A DNA stretch of 39,982 bases. It comes from Deltaproteobacteria bacterium. GTDB taxonomy: Bacteria; Desulfobacterota; Binatia; Binatales; Binataceae. Positions 15,523 to 23,621 of the stretch are shown here, one piece after another. The first letter of the stretch is position 1; each line of letters begins with the position of its first letter. Location of the stretch: NCBI GenBank assembly GCA_027317185.1, contig DAHVFB010000019.1, positions 1-39,982 of the forward strand. The letters run 5' to 3'. The notes under the pieces were generated by a model. The model did no database searches and was not told the DNA's origin. It saw only the letters and a list, made by a program, of their open reading frames with translations. A program made the position numbers and the translations under genes.

Positions 15523-16168
15523 ACCAGATAACGAACCGTACCTTGGGCGGAAGCTGCTGTTTCACTTCGACCAACTTATCAGTTCCGCCATGGAGCAGAA
15601 TGCCGTCACTGCACCAACATCTCACGGCCGGACTCTCAGCGATCATCAGCGCATGGCGTGTCAAGTTATCGCGCAGGCTCTTAGCATCGCACTCTCCATT
15701 CGGGAGCTCATTCGACAGGGTTATCTATTTGGCGCTCATGTTCTCCTCCGTGCTTTGGTAGAACGGGCGACAATCCTCCTCTATCTGCAATTACTTCCAG
15801 AGGAAATAAAAAAATGGAACCGGGGCTGGCACCTAAAAGATGCGCCCAGCCTGGCAACGATGATCGATGCTATTAAAAGCAAACTGAAACCCGATTCACC
15901 TGTTCGCGGAAGTGATTTAACGGCAGCAATGAACAGTCTCTTGCACGCAAAGCCGGACTCTGCACCTTGGAATTTGGTGCGCTTGGGCGAAAAAGGAGTC
16001 GGTCATGCAGTTTCCAAGATACTGAACCGTCCTGAGCTATGTGATGATCTTTGCGGAAACGTTATTCCTTGGCTTGTTATCATTCAGGCAATGATGGCAG
16101 CCTATTTCCCCAATGAACCGTCCGCCCAACAATCGGTTCCAGTAGATATCGCTGCGCGCCGCCACTGA
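15491..16168 (+). CDS. DUF5677-like protein, unknown function
   Basis: A 225-residue soluble helical protein. The central part, ALSIRELIRQGYLFGAHVLLRALVERATILLYLQ, has the pattern of DUF5677 and related proteins found in accessory regions (helices with LLRALxE). The C-terminal third contains PWLVIIQAMMAAYF and a Pro/Gln-rich tail. The frame is open to 15347, but ATG 15491 has AAGAGG about 8 bases upstream and the earlier codons are low-complexity. It diverges from the restriction-modification remnant and shares its lower GC, so it is probably part of the same imported segment. The function is unknown; a defence link would be inference from neighbours. Confidence 0.7.
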   Translation: MDSEVTPVIFTPDNEPYLGRKLLFHFDQLISSAMEQNAVTAPTSHGRTLSDHQRMACQVIAQALSIALSIRELIRQGYLFGAHVLLRALVERATILLYLQLLPEEIKKWNRGWHLKDAPSLATMIDAIKSKLKPDSPVRGSDLTAAMNSLLHAKPDSAPWNLVRLGEKGVGHAVSKILNRPELCDDLCGNVIPWLVIIQAMMAAYFPNEPSAQQSVPVDIAARRH

Positions 16169-16357
16169 ACCGATGCGTTGAGGCCCCACGATTGGGCGTG
16201 AGAGATCAACAATTCAGAGCTAAAACTGTTCTCCGAACCCCATCCCTAACCTCGCTCAAGGTTAAACGATATATAATTCCAGATTAGTCCCGCCGAGCCA
16301 TCGGCCTGGAAGCGATCCCGCCTAGGCGATGTTTTCCACGACTTGATGCGGCGCCTC

Positions 16358-16372
16358 ACAATTGATAATTGT
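16358..16372. promoter_or_regulatory. Probable Fur/PerR-type operator
   Basis: ACAATT GAT AATTGT is a perfect 6-3-6 palindrome (15 bases), close in size and AT character to Fur/PerR boxes. It lies 17 bases before the ATG of the Fur-family gene, where binding would block transcription, so autoregulation is likely. The sequence differs in detail from the E. coli Fur and Bacillus PerR consensus. Confidence 0.6.
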
Positions 16373-16389
16373 TACCACCTGTAAGTAAG

Positions 16390-16923
16390 ATGCAGATGGT
16401 AACCGATAGCGATCGAGCCGCATATGCGGCCGCGCGGATGGCCGAGTTCGCCGCGCGATGCCATCGTGGCGGCCTTGCGGTTACGCCGCAGCGCCTCGCG
16501 ATCATCCGCGCCTTGCTCGCCGCCGCCGACCATCCGCGGGCCGAAACCATTTACGCGCAGGTGCGCCGCGAGCATCCGCATATTTCGCTCGCCACGGTCC
16601 ATCGCACACTCGAAACGCTGTGCCGAATCGGCGAGGCGCGCAAGGTGACCGCGCTGCACGACAGCGCCCGTTACGATGGCAATACCGCGCCGCATCATCA
16701 TGTGGTATGCCTCGGCTGTCGGCGAATCCGCGATATAGAAATTCCCGGAGTCGAACGCCTGCTCGACGGGCGCGACGATCTGGGTGAATTCAAATTGATG
16801 GGCTGCGCGCTCGAGATTCATGCGCTATGCGCGCAATGTCAGCGAAAACCGGGCCGTAGCAATCCAAAGCGGCTCGCCAACCGGAAGCAATCGATCGCAA
16901 CCAGTAACCATGTCGATTCGTAA
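16390..16923 (+). CDS. perR: Fur-family transcriptional regulator, PerR-like
   Basis: A 177-residue metal-dependent repressor. The winged helix is near the N-terminus: LAVTPQRLAIIRALLAAADHP, then AETIYAQVRREHP and the recognition helix region SLATVHRTLETL. The dimerisation part carries HHHVVCLGC (His ligands and the first CxxC) and a second ALCAQC pair, the usual structural zinc site. It precedes rubrerythrin by 30 bases, and PerR-like proteins typically repress rubrerythrin until peroxide is sensed, so PerR is favoured over Fur or Zur, though sequence alone does not settle it. ATG 16390 is preferred; TTG 16369 would run through the operator. A basic tail (RSNPKRLANRKQS) extends beyond the usual end. 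Confidence 0.85.
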   Translation: MQMVTDSDRAAYAAARMAEFAARCHRGGLAVTPQRLAIIRALLAAADHPRAETIYAQVRREHPHISLATVHRTLETLCRIGEARKVTALHDSARYDGNTAPHHHVVCLGCRRIRDIEIPGVERLLDGRDDLGEFKLMGCALEIHALCAQCQRKPGRSNPKRLANRKQSIATSNHVDS

Positions 16924-16953
16924 ACCAATCAACTGAAGCAGGGAGGCTGCAAA

Positions 16954-17370
16954 ATGAAAGCACTCAAAGGAACCAAAACCCATCAGAATCTCAAAGATGC
17001 TTTTGCCGGGGAGAGCCAGGCGAACCGCCGCTATCTGTACTTCGCCAAGGTGGCCGACGTCGAAGGTCAGCCCGAGATCGCCGGCCTGTTCCGCGATACC
17101 GCCGAGGGCGAGACCGGTCACGCGCACGGCCATCTGGACTATCTCAAGACGGTGGGCGATCCGGTTACCGATCAGCCGATCGGCGATTCGCTGTTGAATC
17201 TGAAGTCGGCGGTACATGGCGAAACCTTCGAGTACACCGACATGTATCCGGGGATGGCGCGCACCGCGCGTGACGAAGGCTTCACCGAAGTGGCGGACTG
17301 GTTCGAGACTCTGGCCAAGGCCGAGAAGTCTCACGCCGGCCGCTTCGGAAAGGCCGCCGGGACGCTGTAA
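16954..17370 (+). CDS. rbr: Rubrerythrin (ferritin-like diiron domain only)
   Basis: A 138-residue peroxide-reducing diiron protein. The ligand set of the four-helix bundle is complete: E20 (AGESQAN), E53 and H56 ([10 protein letters not shown]), E90 and E93 (GETFEY), E124 and H127 (AEKSHAGR). The C-terminal rubredoxin domain of classic rubrerythrin (about 50 residues with CxxC pairs) is absent, so electrons must come from another protein; the iron-sulfur protein encoded next is an obvious candidate, by inference. A strong GGGAGG lies ahead of ATG 16954. It sits between the PerR-like gene and the Fe-S gene. Confidence 0.93.
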   Translation: MKALKGTKTHQNLKDAFAGESQANRRYLYFAKVADVEGQPEIAGLFRDTAEGETGHAHGHLDYLKTVGDPVTDQPIGDSLLNLKSAVHGETFEYTDMYPGMARTARDEGFTEVADWFETLAKAEKSHAGRFGKAAGTL

Positions 17371-17396
17371 ACATTCGGCCGTAAGCTGATTGAGGA

Positions 17397-17420
17397 GGGG
17401 CCGGTCCGCCGGCCCTTCAA
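17397..17420 (+). terminator. GC-rich hairpin after rubrerythrin
   Basis: GGGCCGG (17398-17404) and CCGGCCC (17409-17415) pair perfectly over a TCCG loop, 27 bases after the rubrerythrin stop, and are followed by a loose T-rich run (TTCAACTTT). It could partly end transcription, so that rubrerythrin is made in excess over the downstream Fe-S and DUF3501 proteins. Confidence 0.5.
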
Positions 17421-17575
17421 CTTTCAGGCGGACTGACCCGCGAGCTGCCTTGGAGCCGGTCCCGGGTTCTCTTTTCTTGGCCCACGGCCGTGGCATGTTA
17501 ATTGACCTCTTCCGACGCTCGCGGACTTGCGCCGGCCTCCCTCGGACAAGGGAGGCGAAGAGCTGGAAATACCCG

Positions 17576-18931
17576 ATGAAGCGGATCGAAGCTAAACCAA
17601 CTGACGGACTATCCTACAGTCAGGCCGAGCCGAAATATTTCGATAAGGCGGGTCTCGCGAAGGAGATCGATCGGGTTTACGACATCTGCCTGGGATGCCG
17701 TCTGTGCTTCAACCTGTGCCGATCGTTTCCCGAGATGTTCGACGCTGCCGACGCCAAAGACCAGGACGTGCGCAATATGACGCCGGCCGAAAAGGATCGC
17801 GTGGTGCAGCTCTGCTACGACTGCAAGCTGTGCTATCTGCGATGCCCCTATACGCCGCGCGACCAGCATGAGTTCCAGCTCGATTTTCCGCGCCTGATGA
17901 CGCGGGCCAAGGCGGTCAAGGCGCGCGAGGATGGAATCGGGCTGCGCGAGAAAATGCTGGGCAATCCCGACCTGCTGGGCAAGCTGGGATCGAAAACCCC
18001 GGCGCTCGCGAACTGGGGCTGCCGTCAGCGTGTGCAGCGGGTGCTGATGGACAAGCTGCTCGGAATCGCGCGCGAGAAGAAGCTGCCGGAGTTCGTCAGC
18101 GAAACTTTCGAGAAGTGGCTGGCGCGCAATCCGCTGCCCGCTGCACCGGCGGAGCCGGCCGCGAAAGTGCTGCTGTTCTATACCTGCTTCGGCAACTATT
18201 ACGGTCCGGAGCCGGCCAAGGCCGCAATCAAGGTGATGGCGCGCAATCAGTGCGCGGTGGCATGCCCGAAACAGAATTGCTGCGGGATGCCGGCGATCGA
18301 TGGCGGCGATGTGGCTTTCGCGCAAAAGCAGGCGCGCGCCAATCTCGAGTCGATGCTGCCGTTGGTGCGGCAGGGCTACCGAATTATCGCGATCAACCCG
18401 ACCTGCTCGCTGACCATGCGCCAGGAATATCCGGAACTGCTTGGCACCCCGGAGGCGAAGGAATTTGCCGCGGCGGTCGCCGATACCCATGAAGTGCTGT
18501 ACGAATTGCGCCGCGCGGGCAGGATGAATCGTGAGTTCAAGTCGACGCCGAAATCGGTCGCGTACCATCTGCCCTGCCATCTGAAGGCCCAGAATATCGG
18601 TATGCGATCGCGCGACCTGATTCGATCAATCCCCGGGACTACGGTCACGACCGTCGATGCGTGCACAGCGCATGATGGCACCTGGGCGATGAAGAGCGAG
18701 TTTTTCGAGCTCTCCATGAAACTGGGCGAGAAAGCGTTTACCGGGATGCGCGAGGCCGGTGCGGAAATCCTCGCCAGCGATTGCCAGCTCTCGGCAATTC
18801 AGATCGAGCAGGCTACCGGCTTGCGCGTGCTTCATCCAATTGAAGTGCTGGCCCGCGCTTATGAAGCCGACGGTTTTCCAGATGCGGTGCCCGCGTCTGA
18901 TCCGGCGGCTGAAATCGTGGAGTCGAAATGA
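17576..18931 (+). CDS. (Fe-S)-binding protein, GlpC/HdrD-like, of the rubrerythrin operon
   Basis: A 451-residue electron-transfer protein. The N-terminal part has two [4Fe-4S] ferredoxin motifs, CLGCRLCFNLC and CYDCKLCYLRC. The C-terminal part has two cysteine-rich CCG-type domains as in heterodisulfide reductase HdrB/D and GlpC. The first is standard (YTCFGN, NCCGMPAIDGG, NPTC). In the second (LPCHLK, ACTAHDGTWAMK, SDCQ) the CC pair is reduced to a single Cys followed by Thr. No membrane segment is seen. Products of this type are often annotated as anaerobic glycerol-3-phosphate dehydrogenase subunit C, but the neighbours make an electron donor to rubrerythrin more likely. ATG 17576 follows GGAGGCGAAGAGCTGGAAAT; upstream in-frame codons are low quality. 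Confidence 0.88.
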   Translation: MKRIEAKPTDGLSYSQAEPKYFDKAGLAKEIDRVYDICLGCRLCFNLCRSFPEMFDAADAKDQDVRNMTPAEKDRVVQLCYDCKLCYLRCPYTPRDQHEFQLDFPRLMTRAKAVKAREDGIGLREKMLGNPDLLGKLGSKTPALANWGCRQRVQRVLMDKLLGIAREKKLPEFVSETFEKWLARNPLPAAPAEPAAKVLLFYTCFGNYYGPEPAKAAIKVMARNQCAVACPKQNCCGMPAIDGGDVAFAQKQARANLESMLPLVRQGYRIIAINPTCSLTMRQEYPELLGTPEAKEFAAAVADTHEVLYELRRAGRMNREFKSTPKSVAYHLPCHLKAQNIGMRSRDLIRSIPGTTVTTVDACTAHDGTWAMKSEFFELSMKLGEKAFTGMREAGAEILASDCQLSAIQIEQATGLRVLHPIEVLARAYEADGFPDAVPASDPAAEIVESK

Positions 18932-19509
18932 TGAATCCTTTACGACCGAACGAAATACTCGCCTACCCGGATTATGACCGGGTTCGCCAACGCCTGCGTC
19001 CCTTGTTTATCGCTGAAAAGAGCCGGCGGCGGATCACGCTGGCGGAACATCTGACGTTCCTGTTCGAAAATGATCGCACGGTCTGGTACCAGATCGAGGA
19101 GATGCTGCTGGCGGAAAAGATCACCGATGCTGCCGCTATACAGCATGAAATGGATACCTATAGCGAGTTGCTTCCCGGTGGCGGTGACCTGTCGGCCACG
19201 CTGATGATCGAGTACGGCGACAGTGCACAGCGCGACGCGGCATTACGCGAGCTGATCGGAATCGATCGCCATCTATGGATCACGATCGAATCCCGGCGAA
19301 TTCCGGCCCGCTTCGACATCCGGCAGATGGACACTGAACGGGTCAGTTCAGTTCAGTTCGTCAGGTTCCCGATCGGAATCGGCGGCGACCGGTTCATTGA
19401 AGCTGCCGTGCGCGGACACGTGAATATCGAGGTCGATCATCCGAAGCTCACCGGAAAACGCCTGATAGACAAGGAATTGGCAGTTGTTTTGTCAGAAGAT
19501 TTGAATTAA
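18928..19509 (+). CDS. DUF3501 family protein
   Basis: A 193-residue protein of the DUF3501 family, recognised by the N-terminal PNEILAYPDYDRVRQRLRP, then RRITLAEHLTFLFENDRTVWYQIEEMLLAEK and GGDLSATLMIEY. Its ATG overlaps the stop of the Fe-S gene by 4 bases (ATGA). DUF3501 proteins are known mainly as partners of rubrerythrin and the GlpC-like protein in this same order; their biochemical role is not established. The last part (GGDRFIEAAVRGHVNIEVDHP) is beta-rich. No cysteine cluster or membrane segment is present. Confidence 0.9.
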   Translation: MMNPLRPNEILAYPDYDRVRQRLRPLFIAEKSRRRITLAEHLTFLFENDRTVWYQIEEMLLAEKITDAAAIQHEMDTYSELLPGGGDLSATLMIEYGDSAQRDAALRELIGIDRHLWITIESRRIPARFDIRQMDTERVSSVQFVRFPIGIGGDRFIEAAVRGHVNIEVDHPKLTGKRLIDKELAVVLSEDLN

Positions 19510-19534
19510 ATCCCAGCGGCTGCGCGCGCCACGC

Positions 19535-19568
19535 TCGATTCTAATTTCTAATTGAAGTTTAGAATCGA
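19535..19568. repeat. Inverted repeat after the DUF3501 gene
   Basis: TCGATTCTAA (19535-19544) and TTAGAATCGA (19559-19568) are exact reverse complements over a 14-base loop, 25 bases after the DUF3501 stop. It may be a terminator, although no T-run follows the stem, or a protein-binding site. Confidence 0.6.
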
Positions 19569-19732
19569 CCCTGCCCTTCCCAGCTTTCCTTGACTTAAGA
19601 TGCCGTAGACGGTACCCCTTTAGGTGCTTGAGTTTCCGGCTGTTCCAGGGGGGGACATTCTAGTGTATTTCTATCCAAGAACTTCAGCCGCATCGCGGCC
19701 GCTATCGTTTTGTCGTCCGTTCACCATTAAGG

Positions 19733-19817
19733 TTCATCAGCACCATCTTCGCTCTCGCCGTGGCTTTATTTTTGCTTTAGTGACGGCTGTTTGGTGATTT
19801 TTCGGCATGCTGATGAA
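19733..19817. repeat. Long-range inverted repeat in the leader of the NusG-like gene
   Basis: TTCATCAGCA (19733-19742) is the exact reverse complement of TGCTGATGAA (19808-19817), 65 bases apart, in the leader before the NusG/RfaH-like gene. If transcribed it could form a large stem-loop. It could be chance. Confidence 0.4.
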
Positions 19818-19910
19818 TTGCGGACCATTTTCGTCCAGCCTTTTTCGAAATAGAAGGCCCCCGAAATAATCCGTTCCGCATGGCAGCCGATTAGCTGAAG
19901 AGGGCTAATT

Positions 19911-20474
19911 ATGGCTATGGTAACTCAAGACGACAGTTCGCAATGGTATTTGGTCCGTACCAAGGCCGGCAGAGAGCGCTGGGTTCGCGATCAGCTTTCC
20001 GGCACCATGCCGGAAGTTTTCCTGCCGATGTTAAGGATGCGTATGTCCCGCTGGGGCAAGCTCGGCTGGTCAACCGCGCCACTGTTTCCGTGTTACGTGT
20101 TTGTGCGATGCGATCTCGCGATCGGCTACTACGAAATCAAATATGGCGTGGGCGTAACCGACTTAGTCTCGGCCGGCAATGAACCACTGATTGTAGCGCC
20201 GGAGATAGTCACCACGATCAGGGCGCGGGCCACCGATGGTGTGGTTGAGATTGTCGAGCAGCCGTTTGCCGCTGGCGAACGCGTGGTGATTGCCGAAGGC
20301 CCATTCCGCGGCTTCGAGGCAATTTTCGAGCGCTATCTTTCCGGCGAGGAGAGAGTCGCGATCCTGTTGAACTCAGCCATCGGTAGCAGCTTGCGCATGG
20401 TTCTGCCGAGCGCGGTGGTGGCACGGGAAAGACCACGGGGACGTTCGCAACATAATTCGCAACATAAAGGGTGA
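19911..20474 (+). CDS. NusG/RfaH-like specialised transcription antiterminator
   Basis: A 187-residue NusG paralogue. The NGN domain is seen in WYLVRTKAGRERWVRDQL, the EVFLPMLRMRM segment, and the family signature APLFPCYVFVRCDL and GVTDLVS. A KOW domain follows: FAAGERVVIAEGPFRGFEAIFE and RVAILLN. The last 20 residues are basic and unstructured. Such paralogues bind RNA polymerase at a leader element and let it read long surface-polysaccharide operons (RfaH, UpxY and LoaP are known examples). It is the first gene of such a locus, which supports that role. GAAGAGG lies upstream of ATG 19911. Confidence 0.9.
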   Translation: MAMVTQDDSSQWYLVRTKAGRERWVRDQLSGTMPEVFLPMLRMRMSRWGKLGWSTAPLFPCYVFVRCDLAIGYYEIKYGVGVTDLVSAGNEPLIVAPEIVTTIRARATDGVVEIVEQPFAAGERVVIAEGPFRGFEAIFERYLSGEERVAILLNSAIGSSLRMVLPSAVVARERPRGRSQHNSQHKG

Positions 20475-20749
20475 GCCCGGCAACGGCTTAAATTAATTTG
20501 GTTGGTGGTCGGCTGAAGATCACAGGCAGCAGTAATTTACACGCCTGAGCTAACAGATTCTTCTGTTCTTCGGTCCTCGATGGCGAGCATTTGAAGATTT
20601 AGGCGTCACATCCGGAATTTTTCGAGAGCCTTGCCAATGGGATGGCGGACGCTTGCCGATCTCAGAACGGACTCAGCATGAAAGCGCTGTATTTTTTGAC
20701 TTTTCGTTGCGGCTGGCGGTGCGAGCTAAAAGGATTCAGGGGGAAATGC

Positions 20750-23593
20750 ATGGTTGGCCTGCGTAATCGGCGCGGCGAAGCGCAATCGTTCAGAACTACA
20801 CTGATAATTTCTTTGGCGATTGGGCTTGGCCTGTGCCTCGCCAATGTCGCCGCGGCTCAGATGTCGGGCTTTCCGGGCACCAGCAGTAACGGCTTTGGTG
20901 CAGGCGCCGCCTCCGGCCAGGCGGCCGGAATGACCGGTGCACCTATAGGCCAGGGAATCGGCGCCGGCATGAGCGGGATGGGCAGCATGTCGCTATCGCC
21001 CGACCAGATGGCTGCGATAGCCCAGCGACTCGGGATGTCGGTGGGCGATCTGAGCGCGCTGCGTAGCGAGGCGGCCAATGGTGGACTGTCGGCCGACCAG
21101 ATTCAGCGCCTGTGCCTGCGTCTGAGCGCCAAAGGCTTGGGACCGCAGGAAATTGAAGCGATGGCAGGCGGGCTTGGACTTAATCTAAGCGGTACGCAAC
21201 TGGCCGCGCTCAAAAGCTGCACCGCATTCGGACAAGCTCCGCAAGCGACGCCCTCGGCCGGGATGATGCCGCCGTCGGCGCAGAGCAACGGCCAATTCCC
21301 GCAGGCGGCGGCAACCCCCTCCGGTCCCTCTTCGATCGAGCAGACTTTTCAGGCGCTCGACTCCGGCCTGCCGCCGACCGTCCCCAGTCCGAAAACTTTG
21401 ACCCAGTTTGGCTACGGAGTATTCACGCAGCCGGTGACAACATTTGCTCCGACTGACGTTTTCCCGGTTGGTAACGATTACGTTATTGGACCGGACGATG
21501 AATTGCGGGTCCTTTTGTGGGGCCGGGTCAACGACAATCTCGACCTGTTCGTCGATCGCGACGGGACCATTCTTGTCCCCGAGTTCGGACCACTACAGGT
21601 AGCCGGGCTGACTTTTGCGCAGGCCAGGCAGCTAATCGAGGACCGTGGCAAACAGATAACCGGGGTCAAGACCGATGTCACGATGGGCAGGCTGCGAACC
21701 ATCCAGGTGTTTGTGATCGGTGAGGTGAATCAACCCGGCCCATATACGGTCAGTGCGCTCTCGCGCGTATCCAATGCGCTGGTGGCGGCTGGCGGTATCG
21801 CGAAAAGCGGCAGTCTACGCCGAATTCAGGTGCGCCGGGGCAATCAGCTGGTCCGCACGGTCGATCTTTATTCGCTGCTGCTCAACGGCAACGATGCCGG
21901 AGATATGCGGCTGGAATCGCAAGACGTGCTCTTTGTTCCCGTAATCGGTCCAGTCGCGGCGGTCGCGGGTGACGTGAAAAGGCCGGCAATTTACGAAATC
22001 ACCGGCCGCACCAGCTTGCGCGGCATGTTGCAGTTGGCGGGCGGCATCACCGCCTTCGGATACTCGCAGCGTCTGCAGGTTGAGCGGGTGATGAACCACG
22101 ATCAACGAGTGATCCTCGACGTCGATCTGAAAGAGGAAAAAGCCCGCACCGTCGCCGCTGAGGACGGCGATCTGATCAAGGTCTACACCGTGCTTCCGCA
22201 GCAAACCAATACCGTCACGGTCGATGGCAATGTCAGCCGGCCTGGAAAGTACCAGTATCGCGCCGGAATGAGGCTTACAGACCTGATCAATCTGGCCCAG
22301 GGCGTTCAGGCCCGGACCTATTTCCGTTATGCGTTGCTGCGGCGCACGCACGGCCCGCAAAAGAATGTGCAATTGCTGCCGATCAATCTGGACGACGCGA
22401 TGTCGGGCGCCAGCGGCTCGACGATGAACCTTGCGCTCGCGCCAGGTGATGATTTGACCGTCTTCAGCGAATCGCAAATCCGCGATTTGCCTACCGTCCA
22501 GGTGCAGGGCGAAGTTCGAAATCCGGGCTATTACGTGCTCGACCATCAGATGAAGATCAGCGATCTGATCTACATGGCCGGTGGGCTCAAGGATGATGCC
22601 TATCAGGGTTCGGCCGAGCTGGCGCGCACCCAGGTAATCGATGGGATCAGAACCAGCCATACCTATATGGATGTCGACCTGCGCGACGCTCTGGGCGGTA
22701 TCGATGCGCAGAACCCGGTGCTGATGCCAAACGATCAACTGTTCGTCCGCAAGGCCTCGGATTGGCATCTGCCGTGGGTCGTGGAGGTGCGCGGGGAAGT
22801 GCGCAGGCCGGGTCCTTACGCGGTCCACAAAGGCGAACGGCTGGCGGAGTTGATGCAACGCTGCGGCGGCTTGCTGCCCGACGCTTATCCTCCAGCCACG
22901 GTCTTTTTTCGCCAATCGATTAAGATCGTCCAGCAGCAGGCGATCGATCAGGCTCGCGCGCAGCTTGAGCAGCAGGTGGCGCAGCTCGAACTGATGCCTC
23001 AGCAGGGCGGTGGCGACAGTTCGGGTGGTTCGGGGGGCGGAAGCTCCGCCAAAGCCTTGCTCACCATGCAGAAGGTGCTTTCCGATAATCAGAATCAGCA
23101 GGCGCTGGGCCGGCTGGTAATCCATCTTGGGCCAATCGATCAGTTGGCGCGTGGTTCGGATAACATCACGTTGGAAGACGGCGACATAATCGCCGTACCC
23201 GGCCGTCCCTCCTCCATCAACGTGTTGGGGCAGGTTTATACGCCTAATGCGATTATCTGGCAGCAGCACCTGCGGGTGCGCGATTACCTGCAAATGGCGG
23301 GTGGACCTACCGAGGGCGCCGATGCGTTGCATACCTTCGTGATTCGATCGGATGGATCGGTTTTGACTGACCAGGGGCTGAGAAATTCGGAGAAGTCCCG
23401 GATGTTCCCGCTGCTGCCGATGGTATCCAAGGCCAGCCTCATGGATTCCGAACTGGCGCCCGGCGATACAGTTTACGTGCCTGAGCAACTGGTCTATTTC
23501 GACAAGACCGCCTACGCGAAGGACATAACCTCGATTATCGCAAATAGCGCGATGTCGCTGGGTGTGCTTGGCCTGCTCGGTACGGGCCTGTAA
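20750..23593 (+). CDS. Polysaccharide export protein with multiple SLBB domains (Wza-like)
   Basis: A 947-residue outer-membrane export protein. ATG 20750 is chosen because AGGGGG lies 7 bases upstream and it yields a clean signal peptide (residues 1-37, LCLANVAAAQ). A Gly/Met/Ala-rich and helical region (residues about 38-170) precedes the polysaccharide-export domain (YVIGPDDELRVLLWGRVN, RDGTILVPEFGPLQVAG). Several SLBB units follow, each marked by a V.GEV..PG.Y type strand (VIGEVNQPGPYTV, VDGNVSRPGKYQY, VQGEVRNPGYYVL, VRGEVRRPGPYAV). A coiled, Gln-rich stretch with a Gly/Ser linker (GGGDSSGGSGGGSS) interrupts the last third. It is much longer than Wza (about 380 residues), as in other multi-SLBB exporters. 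No lipobox is seen. Confidence 0.9.
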   Translation: MVGLRNRRGEAQSFRTTLIISLAIGLGLCLANVAAAQMSGFPGTSSNGFGAGAASGQAAGMTGAPIGQGIGAGMSGMGSMSLSPDQMAAIAQRLGMSVGDLSALRSEAANGGLSADQIQRLCLRLSAKGLGPQEIEAMAGGLGLNLSGTQLAALKSCTAFGQAPQATPSAGMMPPSAQSNGQFPQAAATPSGPSSIEQTFQALDSGLPPTVPSPKTLTQFGYGVFTQPVTTFAPTDVFPVGNDYVIGPDDELRVLLWGRVNDNLDLFVDRDGTILVPEFGPLQVAGLTFAQARQLIEDRGKQITGVKTDVTMGRLRTIQVFVIGEVNQPGPYTVSALSRVSNALVAAGGIAKSGSLRRIQVRRGNQLVRTVDLYSLLLNGNDAGDMRLESQDVLFVPVIGPVAAVAGDVKRPAIYEITGRTSLRGMLQLAGGITAFGYSQRLQVERVMNHDQRVILDVDLKEEKARTVAAEDGDLIKVYTVLPQQTNTVTVDGNVSRPGKYQYRAGMRLTDLINLAQGVQARTYFRYALLRRTHGPQKNVQLLPINLDDAMSGASGSTMNLALAPGDDLTVFSESQIRDLPTVQVQGEVRNPGYYVLDHQMKISDLIYMAGGLKDDAYQGSAELARTQVIDGIRTSHTYMDVDLRDALGGIDAQNPVLMPNDQLFVRKASDWHLPWVVEVRGEVRRPGPYAVHKGERLAELMQRCGGLLPDAYPPATVFFRQSIKIVQQQAIDQARAQLEQQVAQLELMPQQGGGDSSGGSGGGSSAKALLTMQKVLSDNQNQQALGRLVIHLGPIDQLARGSDNITLEDGDIIAVPGRPSSINVLGQVYTPNAIIWQQHLRVRDYLQMAGGPTEGADALHTFVIRSDGSVLTDQGLRNSEKSRMFPLLPMVSKASLMDSELAPGDTVYVPEQLVYFDKTAYAKDITSIIANSAMSLGVLGLLGTGL

Positions 23594-23621
23594 CGCGAGC
23601 CGGATTTTGCGGGACGAGCGG

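Larger units (their letters stand above)
19510..19910. other. 400-base leader ahead of the polysaccharide locus
   Basis: No gene is seen. The region is AT-richer than its surroundings and holds two exact 10-bp inverted repeats (listed separately). TTGACT at 19590-19595 is a fair -35, but no good -10 follows at 16-18 bases. No ops/JUMPstart-like GGCGGTAG element was found. The promoter of the long polysaccharide operon probably lies here. Confidence 0.5.

Noticed and set aside
19804-19821. A sigma-54-like GG...GC promoter (GGCATGCTGATGAATTGC)
   Set aside because: The GG and GC are 16 bases apart, not the required 12, so it does not fit the -24/-12 spacing.
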